From Dermanyssus gallinae (taxonomy: Eukaryota; Arthropoda; Arachnida; Mesostigmata; Dermanyssidae): 64,000 bases of DNA. Below, one piece after another: positions 12,590 through 24,131 of this stretch. Numbering within the stretch: position 1 is the first letter of the stretch; the number at the start of each line of letters is the position of its first letter. The stretch covers positions 1 to 64,000 of the forward strand of contig QVRM01002171.1 of NCBI GenBank assembly GCA_003439945.1. Direction: 5' to 3'. Made by a program: the position numbers and the translations under genes. The notes under the pieces were generated by a model. The model saw only the letters and a program-made list of their open reading frames with translations, was not told the origin of the DNA and made no database searches.

Positions 12590-12720
12590 AGTTTTGTCGT
12601 AAAACGACAAATTAGCTATCACAACTCTTTCCTGCTCTTAACGTTGCAAGGTCGTACGGGACATAGTACTCTCTGCCCTTATTAGGTAAGTATAATAATT
12701 CGTTACAAAGAAAGCGTTTG

Positions 12721-12793
<73 letters not shown>

Positions 12794-12885
12794 TTAACCA
12801 TCGCGGTTCATACATCGTGTAATTGGTCAGAAGTTTAGTCGTAAAACTACCAATCTGCTACCGCAACTCGTTCTTGGGTATGTCT
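12590..12885 (+). repeat. diverged direct repeat flanking a (TA)n tract
   Basis: About 50 bp around 12590-12640 resembles 12826-12885. Both contain gtcgtaaaac, a variant of accaat or acaaat, a ctaYc motif and caactc. Between them lies a 72-bp TA tract (12723-12794). The repeat is diverged and could be the ends of a small element or an old duplication. Confidence 0.45.
12723..12794. repeat. (TA)n microsatellite
   Basis: TA tract of about 72 bp with one C interruption. Shorter TA tracts lie nearby at 12893-12906 and 12981-13012. Confidence 0.95.
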
Positions 12886-12980
12886 CCGCTCTCATATATA
12901 TATATAGCTTAGCGTGAATGGTACCGTAACATCAATGGAGGAGATAATATTGTTGAGGGGAACAGCTTCAGGCTATTAAC

Positions 12981-13012
<32 letters not shown>

Positions 13013-14739
13013 TACAATGGGTTGGGCGGCTGATGCTTGGTTTGGAAGCAAGTAAGGCGTTGCTCTTACTTGATATTTTTTCCTTCTTCTTCCCTAATTG
13101 TGAAATCGGAGAATTGGAATTGCTCTACGCTGCTTACATTCCTTTGCTGGACAAAGCCAAAATAAGTCCAGTGTAAGCACGCTAACACCAGCCAAAAAGC
13201 TAAGTACGAAATAATGGCATATACTAGTCTCTCACCTACAAGGTAAGTCCAAACAAGTGTGTTCGATTATGCTTAGACACCTCTCTCCCTCCCCCCCTCG
13301 AAAACCTTGAAGAAATCGCCTACACGGCTGTACCGACGGAAGTCGCACACAGCGGGCTCGCGTTGAGAGGTTTCAGCACGGTGTAAAAACTTTGCTGTAA
13401 TGGTTGCTGATGCGCGACCTCTGTGCACCTACCTTGTCGAGGCTGACTGGCTAAGAAGGGTTTTGACATCGACGATAAACTACCTCAAGCGTTCAAGCAC
13501 GAAGGCACGCTTTTCAGCCGATATGAAAGTTTGCTTGCTTTATTTGGCGCAACTTTCGATTAGAGTGGCATTAGCTGTCCAACGCGCACACGCCTTGAAC
13601 GTCACGAGAGAATAAGGCGGTAATGGGTCGTATTCTTAAAACAACATCACAATACGTATGCTAGTAAATTTCATTAATGAAAATCATATAGCCCAGAAAC
13701 ATTGAACGATGCACTCAGACACCCATAGATGTGCTTGTGGAGGGCAATTGGGGCTCAAATGTGATCAATTCCATGGTTTAATGTTTTCAGGTGTAAATTA
13801 TTATTATTATTATTAAATTGTATGCCGCACTAAAGAGAGAGATAGAAAAATAGAGAGAGAAATAGAGAAAAAAGACTAGCTAAGTCATACTACTAACTAA
13901 ATTACGATCAAACATCTCTATTCTGCCAAGAAAACTACTTTATTCAGTCTTTTTGGGAATCGCACTCAGAACGAGAGTACTTTATTCAATTTATTAAATT
14001 TTATAGGACATTGTACTTGTACAGTTCAGTGCGGCCGTTTCTGCTGCCAAACGTTAAATATTAGGCAATAAATTGCTTACATGTGTGTCACACAGCGATC
14101 TATTCCGAAAATCAGTTGGTCGGATAAAAATTGGCTTCACGTCGAAAAGCCGTAGCTAAGGAAAGCGCTTGTTTCACAAACCTTGAGGAAATCAAATTTA
14201 ACGGAAGGCACTAAAAACGTTAGACCCTCCGCTTTTATTAGAAACGTGACTAGGTGAGCAACCAGTTGCTATGATAGAATAAAAAATTGCATTTTTCTTC
14301 GATCGCAAATGTTCTAAACTATTCTCCTATATATATATATATATATATATATATCTTCGTTCATCGGCCTATATGTGCCTTGGGATGACGGAATAAAATC
14401 AGTTGTTGAAGGTCATAGCGTGCGTACACAGTAGAAATTTCTTTAGCAGATACGACTTTTTGGTACTCTCCTGCCTTTGGCGCAGCCCGAGCGCAAGACC
14501 ACCCTTCTTTACGGGCAGCGTATCCCAATCGTCTCAAATTTTCCCATGAAGCCGTCGTCCTATTATCACTTCTCTCTTCTTTTGGTTTGCTTCCGTTATG
14601 CTCTGTCTAGCCATGCGTTTGCGGTGGACATGCAAGCGCCACCGGACATAGCGGTGCATTTCAGCATTGGCTCTTTTGTGCTTCGCCTGCAACAGCGGAC
14701 AAATTTTCAGGTGGTTTTGCGATCGATATATAGCAATAT
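12886..14739. other. unassigned DNA with simple repeats
   Basis: No gene recognised. Simple repeats include TA at 12981-13012, ATT at about 13799-13815, GA-rich DNA at about 13834-13870 and TA at 14328-14354. Confidence 0.55.
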
Positions 14740-15270
14740 CTTACAACCACTAGCTGGCCGAAAGTATTACCTCGTAAAGATAAATAAGTGCCTTCCGTAC
14801 TGTTTCGTTTATATGCGCTGTGTTCTGTACTGTTTCGTTAATATGCCCTGTTGTTTTTGTATAATGAACCAGAAGGCCAAGATAGTGGAAAGAGTTAACA
14901 AACTTCAATGGTTGGCCGCAGCAATGTATAAGGTCTCCGGCAGCCAATCGACCTCAACGCCTGAATTTCATGGCTTTGGTCTTCCTGGTGTTTATCTCAA
15001 GTCCCTTTGAGACAAGAAATGCCTCTATCATAGAGGTAATGCGCATTGATTTGATGGCCCCTAGGTCGCGATGAGCGCTATCAGCAAGGAGAAGTGTAAA
15101 CGAGAAGCAGCTTATCGGGTGTCCTTGCGGAGTTTCCACATTTTATTTAATCTCCAATGCTTACCGTCTACCAACAAGGTGTCCTCCTCAAAGAAACTTG
15201 ATATTACACTCAGGATAGAGTCACACACTGCTGCTTGTTGGAATGCTGGCCACTATTATTGTAAACCGGT
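14740..15270 (-). pseudogene. LINE family A fragment, RT palm region
   Basis: Minus-strand translation shows GLEINTRKTKAMKFRR (about 14957-15004), which matches GLEINIGKTKAMKFRK in the 55 kb copy, followed in another frame by PLKFVNSFHYLGL (matching PLEYVNNFPYLGL). Upstream, GVETPQGHPISCFSFTLLLADS corresponds to the GVAQGDNLSPLLFSILLNDL region. The YADD catalytic box is not recoverable between these blocks, so that part is deleted or scrambled. Weaker family similarity may extend to about 15500. The plus-strand frame of 177 codons over the same DNA is a shadow. Confidence 0.78.
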
Positions 15271-15639
15271 AAATTACCCAAGATCGACGCAAAGACTCTT
15301 GAGAGCGGCGCTTTACAGTGCAGTAGTTAGAATGAAATTACAAAACGTTTTATTGAAGAGCCGAACGGGAGTTGAAAGAAAAAAACGCCAGAAGATGACA
15401 TGTAAAGTAGCCATTAAATTCTACGTTCTGGAGTGTGCCCATGAAACAGCCAACAACATCATGGACAGAATAGCACCCAGCGAAAAGAACAGGACCAAGG
15501 CCGGCGGCACGTCGAGACCACGAAGCGGGTAGATACGAGATGTAAGAATGGAAAGATCACGAGCACGAGGCAGTTGAACAAGCCTTGACAGGCGCGCTTC
15601 GTGCGAAGAGGTGCGTCACAGAAGTCAGGCTAGATTGCA

Positions 15640-16330
15640 GGACAATACGGATAGATGAAGGTGCAGGAAGGCCGGCAGAACGAAGCGGACTAAGGTCGGC
15701 GGCAAGGCGAGAACACGGAGCGGGTGCGTAGCCAGGCGTGCGGATCGGCAAGCCACGGGTACGAGGACAAAATTTGCCCGGCACGGCGAGTGAGATGCCG
15801 AAAGTGTGTTGGCAAATTGGCAATTTCGGCCGCGAGTGTACAAAGGCGGTAGAATGTACAGGCGATCGGCATGGAGGAATGGCAACGTTGAGATCGCGGG
15901 ACCAAAGACGAATGCCTGGAACCAGACGGCGGAGAATGCGCATCATCGGATGGTGAAGACAGAACATCGAGTACGGAGCACGTTCTAATTGCAGAATAAA
16001 AACGAAACTGTGTGCAGGCTCCGGTGAGGAAACAAATAAAACGATGAGGCTACGCAAGCGCGAGTGGACGAAAAGCAAACAGAAAAAATACGCAGACGGA
16101 AGAGGACCGGTAGTCGAAACCAGGTTTGTGGGTTCGTGCCCGGCGGATGGGTCAGAATACGGAGACCAGCCGCCGCCGGGTACGCCACGTAAACAACATG
16201 AAGATGACAGCGCACCGTTGTGAAGGACGTCATCGGGCGATGAGACGCGCACCGACCCACGGCTTACGGGAGTTCGTGAGTGAAGAGGGGGTCGAATTCA
16301 AAACAAGCCTGTGAAGGTGGGAAGAATGTA
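15640..16330 (+). pseudogene. probable Ty3/Gypsy-like retrotransposon remnant, Gag zinc-knuckle region
   Basis: A + frame near 15749-15813 reads CGSASHGYEDKICPARR, then RCRKC. This matches the usual spacing of Ty3/Gypsy Gag knuckles, where a CG..H....CPA block leads into a second C..C box that binds RNA during packaging. The second knuckle continues only in frameshifted form (GKL, then a following GREC). Downstream, around 16132-16190, ADGSEYGDQPPPGTP is a proline-rich stretch compatible with a retroelement linker or integrase tail, but this is weaker. The region is noticeably more GC-rich than its neighbours. A diverged direct repeat of about 45 bp links 15490-15535 and 15692-15736. I cannot place LTRs with confidence. 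A 231-codon minus-strand frame (16252-15557) spans the same DNA and is probably spurious. Confidence 0.5.
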
Positions 16331-18685
16331 CGATAGGGATGGCCGTTAAAGCAGCGCAATCAGAGACAGCGTCGGTTGACAGCAATGGCGAAACAAACTA
16401 AAGACATAGCGCCAAATAGAAGATGCCGCCACCCCAGAAGCGAAGTCGCGGGAAGTCACTGGATGCGCGGGAAATCTGTGATATACAAGTAGGCATACGA
16501 ATGAATGAGTTAGTAGTCGTTGGGGGTCGCCGTCCGGTCGTGGGGTGGTGAACACTACAGTAGTATCGGCCCTTAATTTCAGTGTAAACCCTTGATGCAT
16601 ATTTTCTATATTCGAGTATGTTGCTTATCCCCAAAAATAGCAACAAACATTCCTAGTCCTACATGTCAATTTGCTAGAATAAGCTGTAAGATCACAAACT
16701 TTGTTCTTGTAGCAGGAGGCGTAAACATGCGCCAAAGTTTGCAGGCAGGCCTGACCACATACTACAAGGATGCGGCTTTGAACAGTATGATGAATGACTC
16801 GACGAGAGAGTAGCAGTCAATTAGGCCGAGTGTAATGCCGAAATTCACACAGCAGGACGTCCATGACAATGAAACGCTGTCACTGTCAGAGCGCAGCCTT
16901 ATTTGAAGTGTAAGCTCGGTGGGAGCTCGGTGATAAAGGCATCTCAATGAAGTTACCCAGAGCTTGATCCCCGCAACGCAATTTGTGCTGGCACAGCACG
17001 CCCTGCAAAAGGAGCTAGCGGAGATCTCTATCGCACACACGAAGCTTCCAAAAAGGTTTCATGAAAGCACTACGTAGGAGGAGGAGCCGTAAACGGGAGC
17101 TCACAGACAAACCGCTCTCCTGACACTCTCTTAATCAGTGTGTCCGGAGTTCAATCGATAGCAAAACTAACAAAAAAATTGGTCAAGCTCTGTACGGACG
17201 GAAAATGTTTGGAAAAATGAACACGCACTGCATGTTTAATTTCACGACCGATTCTAAGCCCTTGTGCGATATACAGAGACAAGGCTGGTCGACTTAAATA
17301 GACGCAAAGTTTAGCCCCATTTGATGCCGAAGCCGTAAAAAACGCGACATTCGGAATAATATATATCTGCGGCTGGGGCTCGATATTGCTTCAGTGCTGG
17401 ACAAAAAAACTTCGAAGTCGAGGCCTAAAGATACGTTCTGAGCCAAAAATAGACACAATCTGCGTCAAGTATGACATTTTCCCGGAGAAATGGCAAGCTT
17501 TATATTCAAGTGAACATGTGAAGCTGAGTCCTCTTCGCTTTTGAAGTAAGAGTGAAGAGTGGTTGTAACATCAATATGCTGTCTCAAGGGCCTAACTATT
17601 GCTCAGTGTGCTGCCACTGCAGATTCAGAGTGGGCCAGCGGAAAGCTTCACAAAGGTGAAAGGCGGCGCCGTTAAACTGTTTAGATTCAGGGCGAGGCAA
17701 CGGGAGATTTTCCAAGTTGGAAAGCCCGTTAAGGCGCTCAAACGCTTTAACATTGATTACCGGAGGTATTTATGAACTAAAGTTTATCTCGGCAAAAGGC
17801 GCATCAGTACTCCTTACAAAGTGCGTGGGCTTCATCACTATGCCTGTATAATTATGGACGTGTAAATCTCACAGTGGCCGCAAAATATATTGTATGAACA
17901 TGCTACGTTAGAGCTACTGCGCTGAAGGTTATTCAGCTCCGCGAGGGCTGCAGTCTACCCTTTTGGCTATAATTGTGACTATACTATTTGCACATTTACT
18001 TTTTGCACAGAACGAACACAATAAATGATGGTATTGCCAATTGCAACTCCAAATTACTGAACCGCGAAAACAGTGCATCAACAGTAAACCGGTCTTTCGC
18101 GCAACATTTTTGGCCGTTTGGAGGAATCGGATATCCGTAAAGCGATAATTCTGCTATTTCTGTTAGTCGAGCGAGATTCAGTTTTATGACATCTTACGGT
18201 ACTCATAAAAGATAAATTATAGCTAACAAGTTCCATGATTAGACGAGTCTGGCACCGAGGCCGCATTTCCACGTTGCACATCAATTTATATCCTCTGCAG
18301 CGAAAATTCCCCCGTCCTCCTCTCATAATTCTTACTTGCCGTTTTTTTCCCCAGTTTTTCTCTAAAATCTTACTGTAGATTTGCCTGTGACCCCCACTGT
18401 TTCTATCGCAACTGGTTGTGCTATAAAAGTTGCCTTTAGCTTGCGATATTTCATACTTTTTGCTGCTCCGCTAAATTAAGAACAGCGCCTGCTAATCTTG
18501 AGGGTCGACTTCGGTACGATGGCGTCAGCGTGTAAGGTTATCCCGTCCGGGCCGTGATGCTGAGTCCACTGCCAGACCGACTAGTTCTTTTCTGCAGGGC
18601 ACGTTAGCGGATTGCAATCCCTTTGGAAGTACTCCGTTGAGGGCGGCGTGGTTGACGCGCCCAGCGTATGATACAAATTTGTCTT
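16331..18685. other. unassigned DNA
   Basis: No gene recognised. An LTR belonging to the preceding Gypsy-like remnant might lie in the first few hundred bases, but I cannot define its ends. The remaining frames are short and unrecognised. Confidence 0.5.
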
Positions 18686-18701
18686 TGTGTCAAGAGGCTA
18701 G

Positions 18702-19004
18702 AATTAAAAACATTTTTTAAGGAGCTTGTTTTTAATTCTAGACTATCCTCCGTCCCCTACGGGCTTGGAACTTAACCTGAGGTATATCTTCAATGCACCG
18801 AGGGCCGGACATGTTAAGATATCTAGGGTTTCCCCAACAGTCCTTGTGGCAGCATGGCCGCTGACTCTCAGCGGTATGGTTTATCATCTATTCTCAATGA
18901 GCATCGCTCACAGAAAATTCGATCAACAACAGGGATCGAACCGGCGACACCCCGGTAGATGACAACCATGACTAGCGCACTAGTCCCCTAGAGCACGCCG
19001 CCAC
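18702..19004 (-). mobile_element. tRNA-derived SINE, family 1, near full-length copy
   Basis: On the minus strand the element starts at about 19004 with a tRNA-like head: GTGGCGGCGTGCTCTAGGG contains an A-box-like segment, and about 45 nt later GGTTCGATCCCTG is a consensus B box (plus-strand positions about 18932-18944). These are the internal RNA polymerase III promoter elements. A unique body of about 150 bp follows, and the 3' end is an A/T-rich tail reading TCTAGAATTAAAAAC. Sixteen-bp direct repeats tgtgtcRagaggctag flank it at 18686-18701 and 19005-19020 with a single mismatch, which is the target-site duplication of a retroposition event. Other copies are at 53.9 kb (body only) and 58.5 kb (head plus short body). 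Confidence 0.9.
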
Positions 19005-19139
19005 TGTGTCGAGAGGCTAGTTCGCATTAAGTACAGTGCAGAACACGTATCTAGGGATTTTAACCTGGAACACCAGAGATCCATTAGTTTACACTCCCTG
19101 CTCAAGGTGAGTTTTGCGGAGGCCATTGTGAGTAGAGCT

Positions 19140-20620
19140 CCAGGGAGCTCGATGTTTTAATCGGTAGAGAGCTTGATGCCACAATACAGGCCATGTGCCC
19201 GGCGCAAGCACTCGTCACGAAAGATAGCTTCGGATGGCAAAACGTACAGCTAACCCTTTGAAGCATTAAGTAGTAATCCAGAGGGTAACACCAACATCGA
19301 TTACCTTTTCCACATCACCAAGGGCGGAATTAAGATCACCGCCAATCATTCCCCTGTCTGGGAACCACGGCTTAAATTCTGACTCCAGAGCGAAAAGTAA
19401 CTGAAATCACCAGGCAGAAAGGGCAGGACCGCAAGGGTATCCCTACTGTACCCCACATTTGAAGAGTGCGATTTCTTCCCCACCAAAAACAATTCGATGA
19501 GCTTCTGTGTATCTGGTGGACTGCAGGCTACATTGGTAGAAAATCTTATTGGACGGCGTCAAGAATCACATCTCTTCTCAGGGAATTGAAAGCATTTTTA
19601 AATTCCAGTTCTATCGACATCTTATTAGATACCGAGTTAATATTTACAAAGGCACTTGCATAGTAGACGACAGCCTCGCAAAACCCAGTTAAACAGGAGC
19701 AATTTTGTCGACAATCGGCGTCATGTATTTGCGAATTAGCATCTTGCACGCTAACCGCCGCAGGGTCGAGCGGAGACCGCCGTTGTTTTTCATTTAGAGC
19801 TAAAAGGCTAGCTTCATAGAACTTTCTGAGTGCGAACCCTGGTAGGCGGCCGTTCACGACAAACTTGCAAAGGTCCGTCAGAGCAAGAATGAGAGGGCAG
19901 ATCTGATCTGACCCTTTCCAATACGGTAGTTTAGATGTCTGACTTTGAGACCGTCAGGGCTCCTACTTGAGCTATTTGAGAAATTTCTCGAACTGCTCGG
20001 ACTTCCCTTGTGGTAATGCTAATTTCATCGGCTGATGAAACGTTTCGAGGCGGTGGATATGCCGATATTTTTGACATATTCTGATATTTTTCGCTAAGCA
20101 TGCGATGCTTGTTGGAGTTTTGTGAATCCGTCGAAACAAAAATACGGGCTGCTGCAGAAACATCGCCCCGGGCCAGCGTTGCCTGTTCCACCTGAACTAT
20201 TTGTCTATCATCGTTACTGTTACTTTTCGGTGCCGCGCAATGGTTGGTATTGATGGCGGCGTCAAGTAGGGCACGACTCCTGAGTCGACTGAGGTTGCCC
20301 TGAACAAGTGAATACAGAGACTTTCATTGCGCCTTTTTCCAAGGGATAGTAAAGACAGTAGCTACAAAATGAGCCGGGTGACGAGACCGCAAGTCCGGTC
20401 CTTCGTTAAGCAGATTGATTTAATCGTGTTGGTCAGATCGGCAGCGACTGTGAAACTCACACCACGCGAAACATTCTCTCTTTGCCTGTTGATGTTTAGC
20501 CGCTCCTTCTAGACTGAACCGGGACACCTCCGGGACTACGGTTAAACGCAGCAATGTTGCCCTGTGTCCGGCTTCCTTGGCTACGATAACAAGTTCACCG
20601 GCTCGTGTGAAACAAGGTTT
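19140..20620 (-). pseudogene. LINE family B copy (restriction-like-endonuclease type), heavily decayed, N-terminus to RT
   Basis: Reading the minus strand from 20620 down, there is a degenerate finger-like stretch (CFTRAGELV near 20600), then a linker with SLYSLVQGNLSRLRSR (about 20325-20278). GDVSAAARIFVSTD and ISAYPPPRNVSSADEIS (20165-20020) follow. After a frameshift near 19985 comes PDGLKVRHLN, then KFVVNGRLPGFALRKFYE (19875-19825). The RT box KNAFNSLRRDVILDAV follows (19600-19550). Beyond it, VFGGEEIALFKCGVQ is followed by a stop where GVQQGDP is expected. The catalytic box reads WFPDRGMIGG (about 19370-19340) where the family has WYLDDG, so both aspartates are lost. Multiple frameshifts and stops make this a clear pseudogene. 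It is collinear with the copy at 40-42 kb, which retains the C-terminal endonuclease. That part is missing here. Confidence 0.8.
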
Positions 20621-21313
20621 CCTAACTTTTTTTTAACTGTCTAGCGACGTTAGCGCAAATAGCGCTGAAGCTTGTCTCCTATAAGTTATTATTAGCGGCA
20701 AAAAATAACACCCTTGCCGTTTGATAGTCGGCGTTGCTACATCGGTGTCTCTGCCGACGCCACCTCGTCCATTAGCTGCCTATTGCGGCTGCTGCCTGCT
20801 AACCTTTATTCCACTTGTTGACACTTCTGCTGCTCACCTCGGTCTCTTGACCGGCTACAGCATTTTAAATGTCTACTACACAAGGGTTCACTGAATATTG
20901 ATTTTTTTGCACGACGAAAAACAGCACTGGTCGAGTAAAAAAACACTAAATCACAGCTTTTCACAGAGTTCGGTGAAAGTTAATTGCGCCACTCAAATGA
21001 CAAAATTAAAATAAAAAAATTAATTTATATTTCGCTTAGAATTTATCTCTGTGAGTAGCTAGCCGCCTGTTCGACCATGTCGATGGTTTGCGTGCTGATA
21101 TTTGTCATTAGACACACCTAGAAGAACGTCGAGTTAGAGAGTCACCGTTGTTTAATGTTTTAGTCGTCGTTGTCTACTCCTGTTTTGTGGTTCTACGCAA
21201 CGCCATAATGGTGCGAACGGCTTGGTCACAAAAATCGGCATCACGAGACAAACCCTCGGTAATAACTTGCAAGTTTCGGCAACAAGAGAGACAGGCGTCC
21301 CGCGGGCCGATCA
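20621..21313. other. unassigned DNA
   Basis: No gene recognised. Confidence 0.5.
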
Positions 21314-21690
21314 GGCAAACTTGCCTGACTTAAGTTAGACCGAATATATGTGGATTTGTACTTTTAGGGACTTTTTTTTATTTCTATTCTAATCATTTCA
21401 ACTGTCAAGTCTCCACTATGATATTTACGTGTTGGTCCGAATGGTGCCAACCAAGGGAAAGTCGTTAATTGAGGGGTTGGCGTGCTCCGCCCCAATCGTA
21501 AGGAAACTTGCCTGACCTAAGTTGAGCAGAATGAAATGAAATTTAATTTTTAGGGAGTTCCTTTGGTTCTATTCGAATTATTTCTGCCAAATCTCCACTA
21601 TGTTTGATACCATGTCGGTCCCGGTGGTACCAGCCAATGAGAGTCGTTCATTTGAGGGGTATGCTGGCGTGTCCGCCCTAACCGTATTGT
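21314..21690 (+). repeat. tandem direct duplication, two units of about 190 bp
   Basis: Unit 1 starts at acttgcctgacttaag (about 21315) and unit 2 at acttgcctgacctaag (about 21507). The same landmarks occur in order in both: tttttaggga or tttttaggga-like block, tttctattc or gttctattc, gtctccactatg or atctccactatg, tcggtcc or ttggtcc, gtacca or tgccaa, agtcgtt, tttgaggggt, and a final ccgtaa. The units are clearly related but diverged. Right after unit 2 a 20-bp motif gccctaaccgta plus tgtatat is itself repeated (about 21676-21714). No coding capacity is evident, so this may be a two-unit satellite remnant. Confidence 0.8.
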
Positions 21691-21714
21691 ATATGCCCTA
21701 ACCGTACTGTATAT

Positions 21715-22038
21715 GGTGTTGTTGTTGGGCAGAACCGTAAACATAATTAGACGACTGGCAGTTGGTCATTGTCTCTCGCTTACCGGCATATTAACGAAAT
21801 AACAATCGAGTTTGACGGGCATTTGGATAAATTGCGCTCAGCACTACAGCTATCGAGACAGCCAAGCACGATTTTTTAATACAAGTTTGTTTAAAAAAGT
21901 ACGTATTATTGAAACCATAGATGTTTTTCACATAGTTATTTCGTAAGGCTCGTGCCCGCGTGCATACTCGCGGTCTGTGAGACCGCGTGGACTGTCGCCT
22001 CGTTTTGTTAGGCACTCGGTTCTGCAGGTATATAATAT
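21715..22038. other. unassigned DNA
   Basis: No gene or repeat recognised. Confidence 0.5.
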
Positions 22039-22103
22039 TTAATATTGTCCAGCTTGACGCCCAGTCAATTCGATCGACTGTGCGCCAAGCTGGACAACAT
22101 TAA
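22039..22103. repeat. imperfect palindrome with 29-bp arms
   Basis: The left arm (22039-22067, core ttgtccagcttgacgc) pairs with the right arm (22075-22103, core gcgccaagctggacaa) with about three mismatches around a very short loop. It would extrude as a cruciform or be transcribed as a hairpin. No gene is associated. Confidence 0.85.
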
Positions 22104-22545
22104 TCTGCGATTTACGATGACTGTTCTTTCCCGTGTTCGATTCATATTGGCGCTCCAAACGAATGCTCATTAATATGCTAGAGCGGACCTTGTTCCTCGG
22201 ACCGCTCACATCATACCGAAGGCCGAACGTAATGGCGGTGACAGAGAAGCTGAAGGTGAAGCTCGGGGTGATGTTTCACTCAGTCAGTACTTAGCGTGTG
22301 CATCTAATTAAAAAAAAACTGCCGCGTGTCATCCTACACTGCATAGAAAAATGTGAATGTTGTTGTTTTGGTCATTGTGAACGGATTTCGGGTAATTAGA
22401 TTTGCTTTCAAAATTAAGTGAGAGAGAGGTGGATAGACAGCGAGAAAGACCGCCACAGCCTGCATATGCTTTGCATGTCAATGTATACAATGTATTATAT
22501 TTTAAGTGCGGCCTGCCATCACATGGTGAGCTCTCTTTGTTTCGT

Positions 22546-22549
<4 letters not shown>
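22104..22549. other. unassigned DNA
   Basis: No gene recognised. Confidence 0.5.

Positions 22550-22584
<35 letters not shown>
22550..22584. repeat. (TA)n microsatellite
   Basis: Uninterrupted TA tract of about 35 bp. Confidence 0.95.
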
Positions 22585-22585
<1 letters not shown>

Positions 22586-24075
22586 CGCAGACAGTTGTGT
22601 GCCTGCTTTGCATTGTCTACGAGTGCCTGCATATATAACAACGAAAATTTCGATCGTTGTTCAAACGGCTTCACTGCAGTATGAAAGTGAAGTTGCCATC
22701 CGGATTTCGTTTGTTTGTCTGCCTTCCTGTGTATCACCAGGCCCCGCAATGTAAAGTTCTATGTTGTCGAACTAGAATTAGGCAGATATGAAAAGCTCCT
22801 GATTGGCGTCGAGAAACACAAAGTTTAGCGTAGATGTTTCGACAAACTTAGCCATCTGATCGCCACCTTGAGATAATTTCTGAAAATTCAACAAACAATA
22901 AATTATTCGTAGCTTTCAGTGATGAAAGCATGCGCGCTTCTCAACGCGTTGCCTATCGCAATTGCATAACATATTAATATGCAGGTTTCCTTTTTTACCA
23001 AGACATTTGGCCGACAAAATGACTCTAACTTATTTAGTCTAAAACCTAGACTGTTCGTACCGAGCAGTGAATGTACACACACACACATATATCGGCCTGA
23101 TTAGAACTGTTCGTGAGTATAGATGATATTTATTTCTGTGGGGCTTTTGTCATGTTTTTGCAAATATTCTTTGCGTAAAACGGGAAATACCGACCTGCAT
23201 GCGCCCGCAGAACATTCGGCTTGATGAAAGGCGCCGCAAATCGACCATTTATAGAGCGAAATGCCTTTCACGCGTAGTTGTTGATGACTGGTTTCTTCAG
23301 TTCCTTTCAGAAGTCTGCCTCCTTAGATTGAAAATAGGCATTGAAAGAGGCAGCCTTAACCTCTTCAATGCTGGAAAAGACGCATTCCAAGGAAACTATT
23401 CTTCCAATTTCTATAGTAGAAATAATCACAGGGGACAGGATCACAGGAGAATATGGGGTTGTTCAATAAATTTGAACTTTATTTAAGCCTACCGCTTTTA
23501 AGATAGTCGACCAGAATTATTTTACGTTAGTCCCAAAAACCGTCGGATTTTTTTACATCTTGGCCAAATTTCACCGAGGAGTGGAAACACGCTCTGAGCT
23601 TCTTTATAATTAAGTTTGCTTCTTTTTCATGTTTTAGTTTTGCTCTAAGGTCTTTCATCTTTAAGTTATTGTGTAGAATAGAATCCTCACTACCTTAAAG
23701 GATCCTCAAGGCCTCCGTTATCTCTCTAGCGTTCACTTGTCTATCTGCAGCATCGATTTTCAACGTTTTTCTCATCTGCAGCCGTTTCTGGGCGACCCGG
23801 ACGTGTTTCATCTTTGGTGCTTTTGCGACCTCCTCTAACCCAGTAATTCAGTTGGAAACAGTAGCACAACACGACGCAGAGTCATCGTGAGCCGCATCTA
23901 ACTCAGTTTTTACTTGGAATGCGCGTGAATGCGCTCCTGCTCTCATTGACTGCTGCAGACTTACATCTTCCCCATCGTCTCTACATAGTGGCCAAACAAC
24001 ACTGAACTCAAAATATTATAATTTTTTTCTCTTGTAAATCAAATTAGATAACATTTGTTGTGACATATTGTATTA

Positions 24076-24077
<2 letters not shown>
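22585..24077. other. unassigned DNA
   Basis: No gene or repeat family recognised. The longest frame is 95 codons, without known motifs. Confidence 0.5.

Positions 24078-24129
<52 letters not shown>
24078..24129. repeat. (TA)n microsatellite
   Basis: Uninterrupted TA tract of about 52 bp. Confidence 0.95.

Positions 24130-24131
<2 letters not shown>

Noticed and set aside
15557..16252. Minus-strand open frame of 231 codons
   Set aside because: It is rich in Ser, Pro, Cys and Arg, as expected from the complement of a GC-rich block. The opposite strand shows the Gag-like knuckle pattern, so the long minus frame is probably a chance opening.
18726..18962. Frame of 78 codons that is conserved with a frame at 53933-54172
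   Set aside because: The shared residues come from the body of SINE family 1 in two copies. The similarity is of repeat DNA and the strand is opposite to the SINE, so it is not evidence of a gene.
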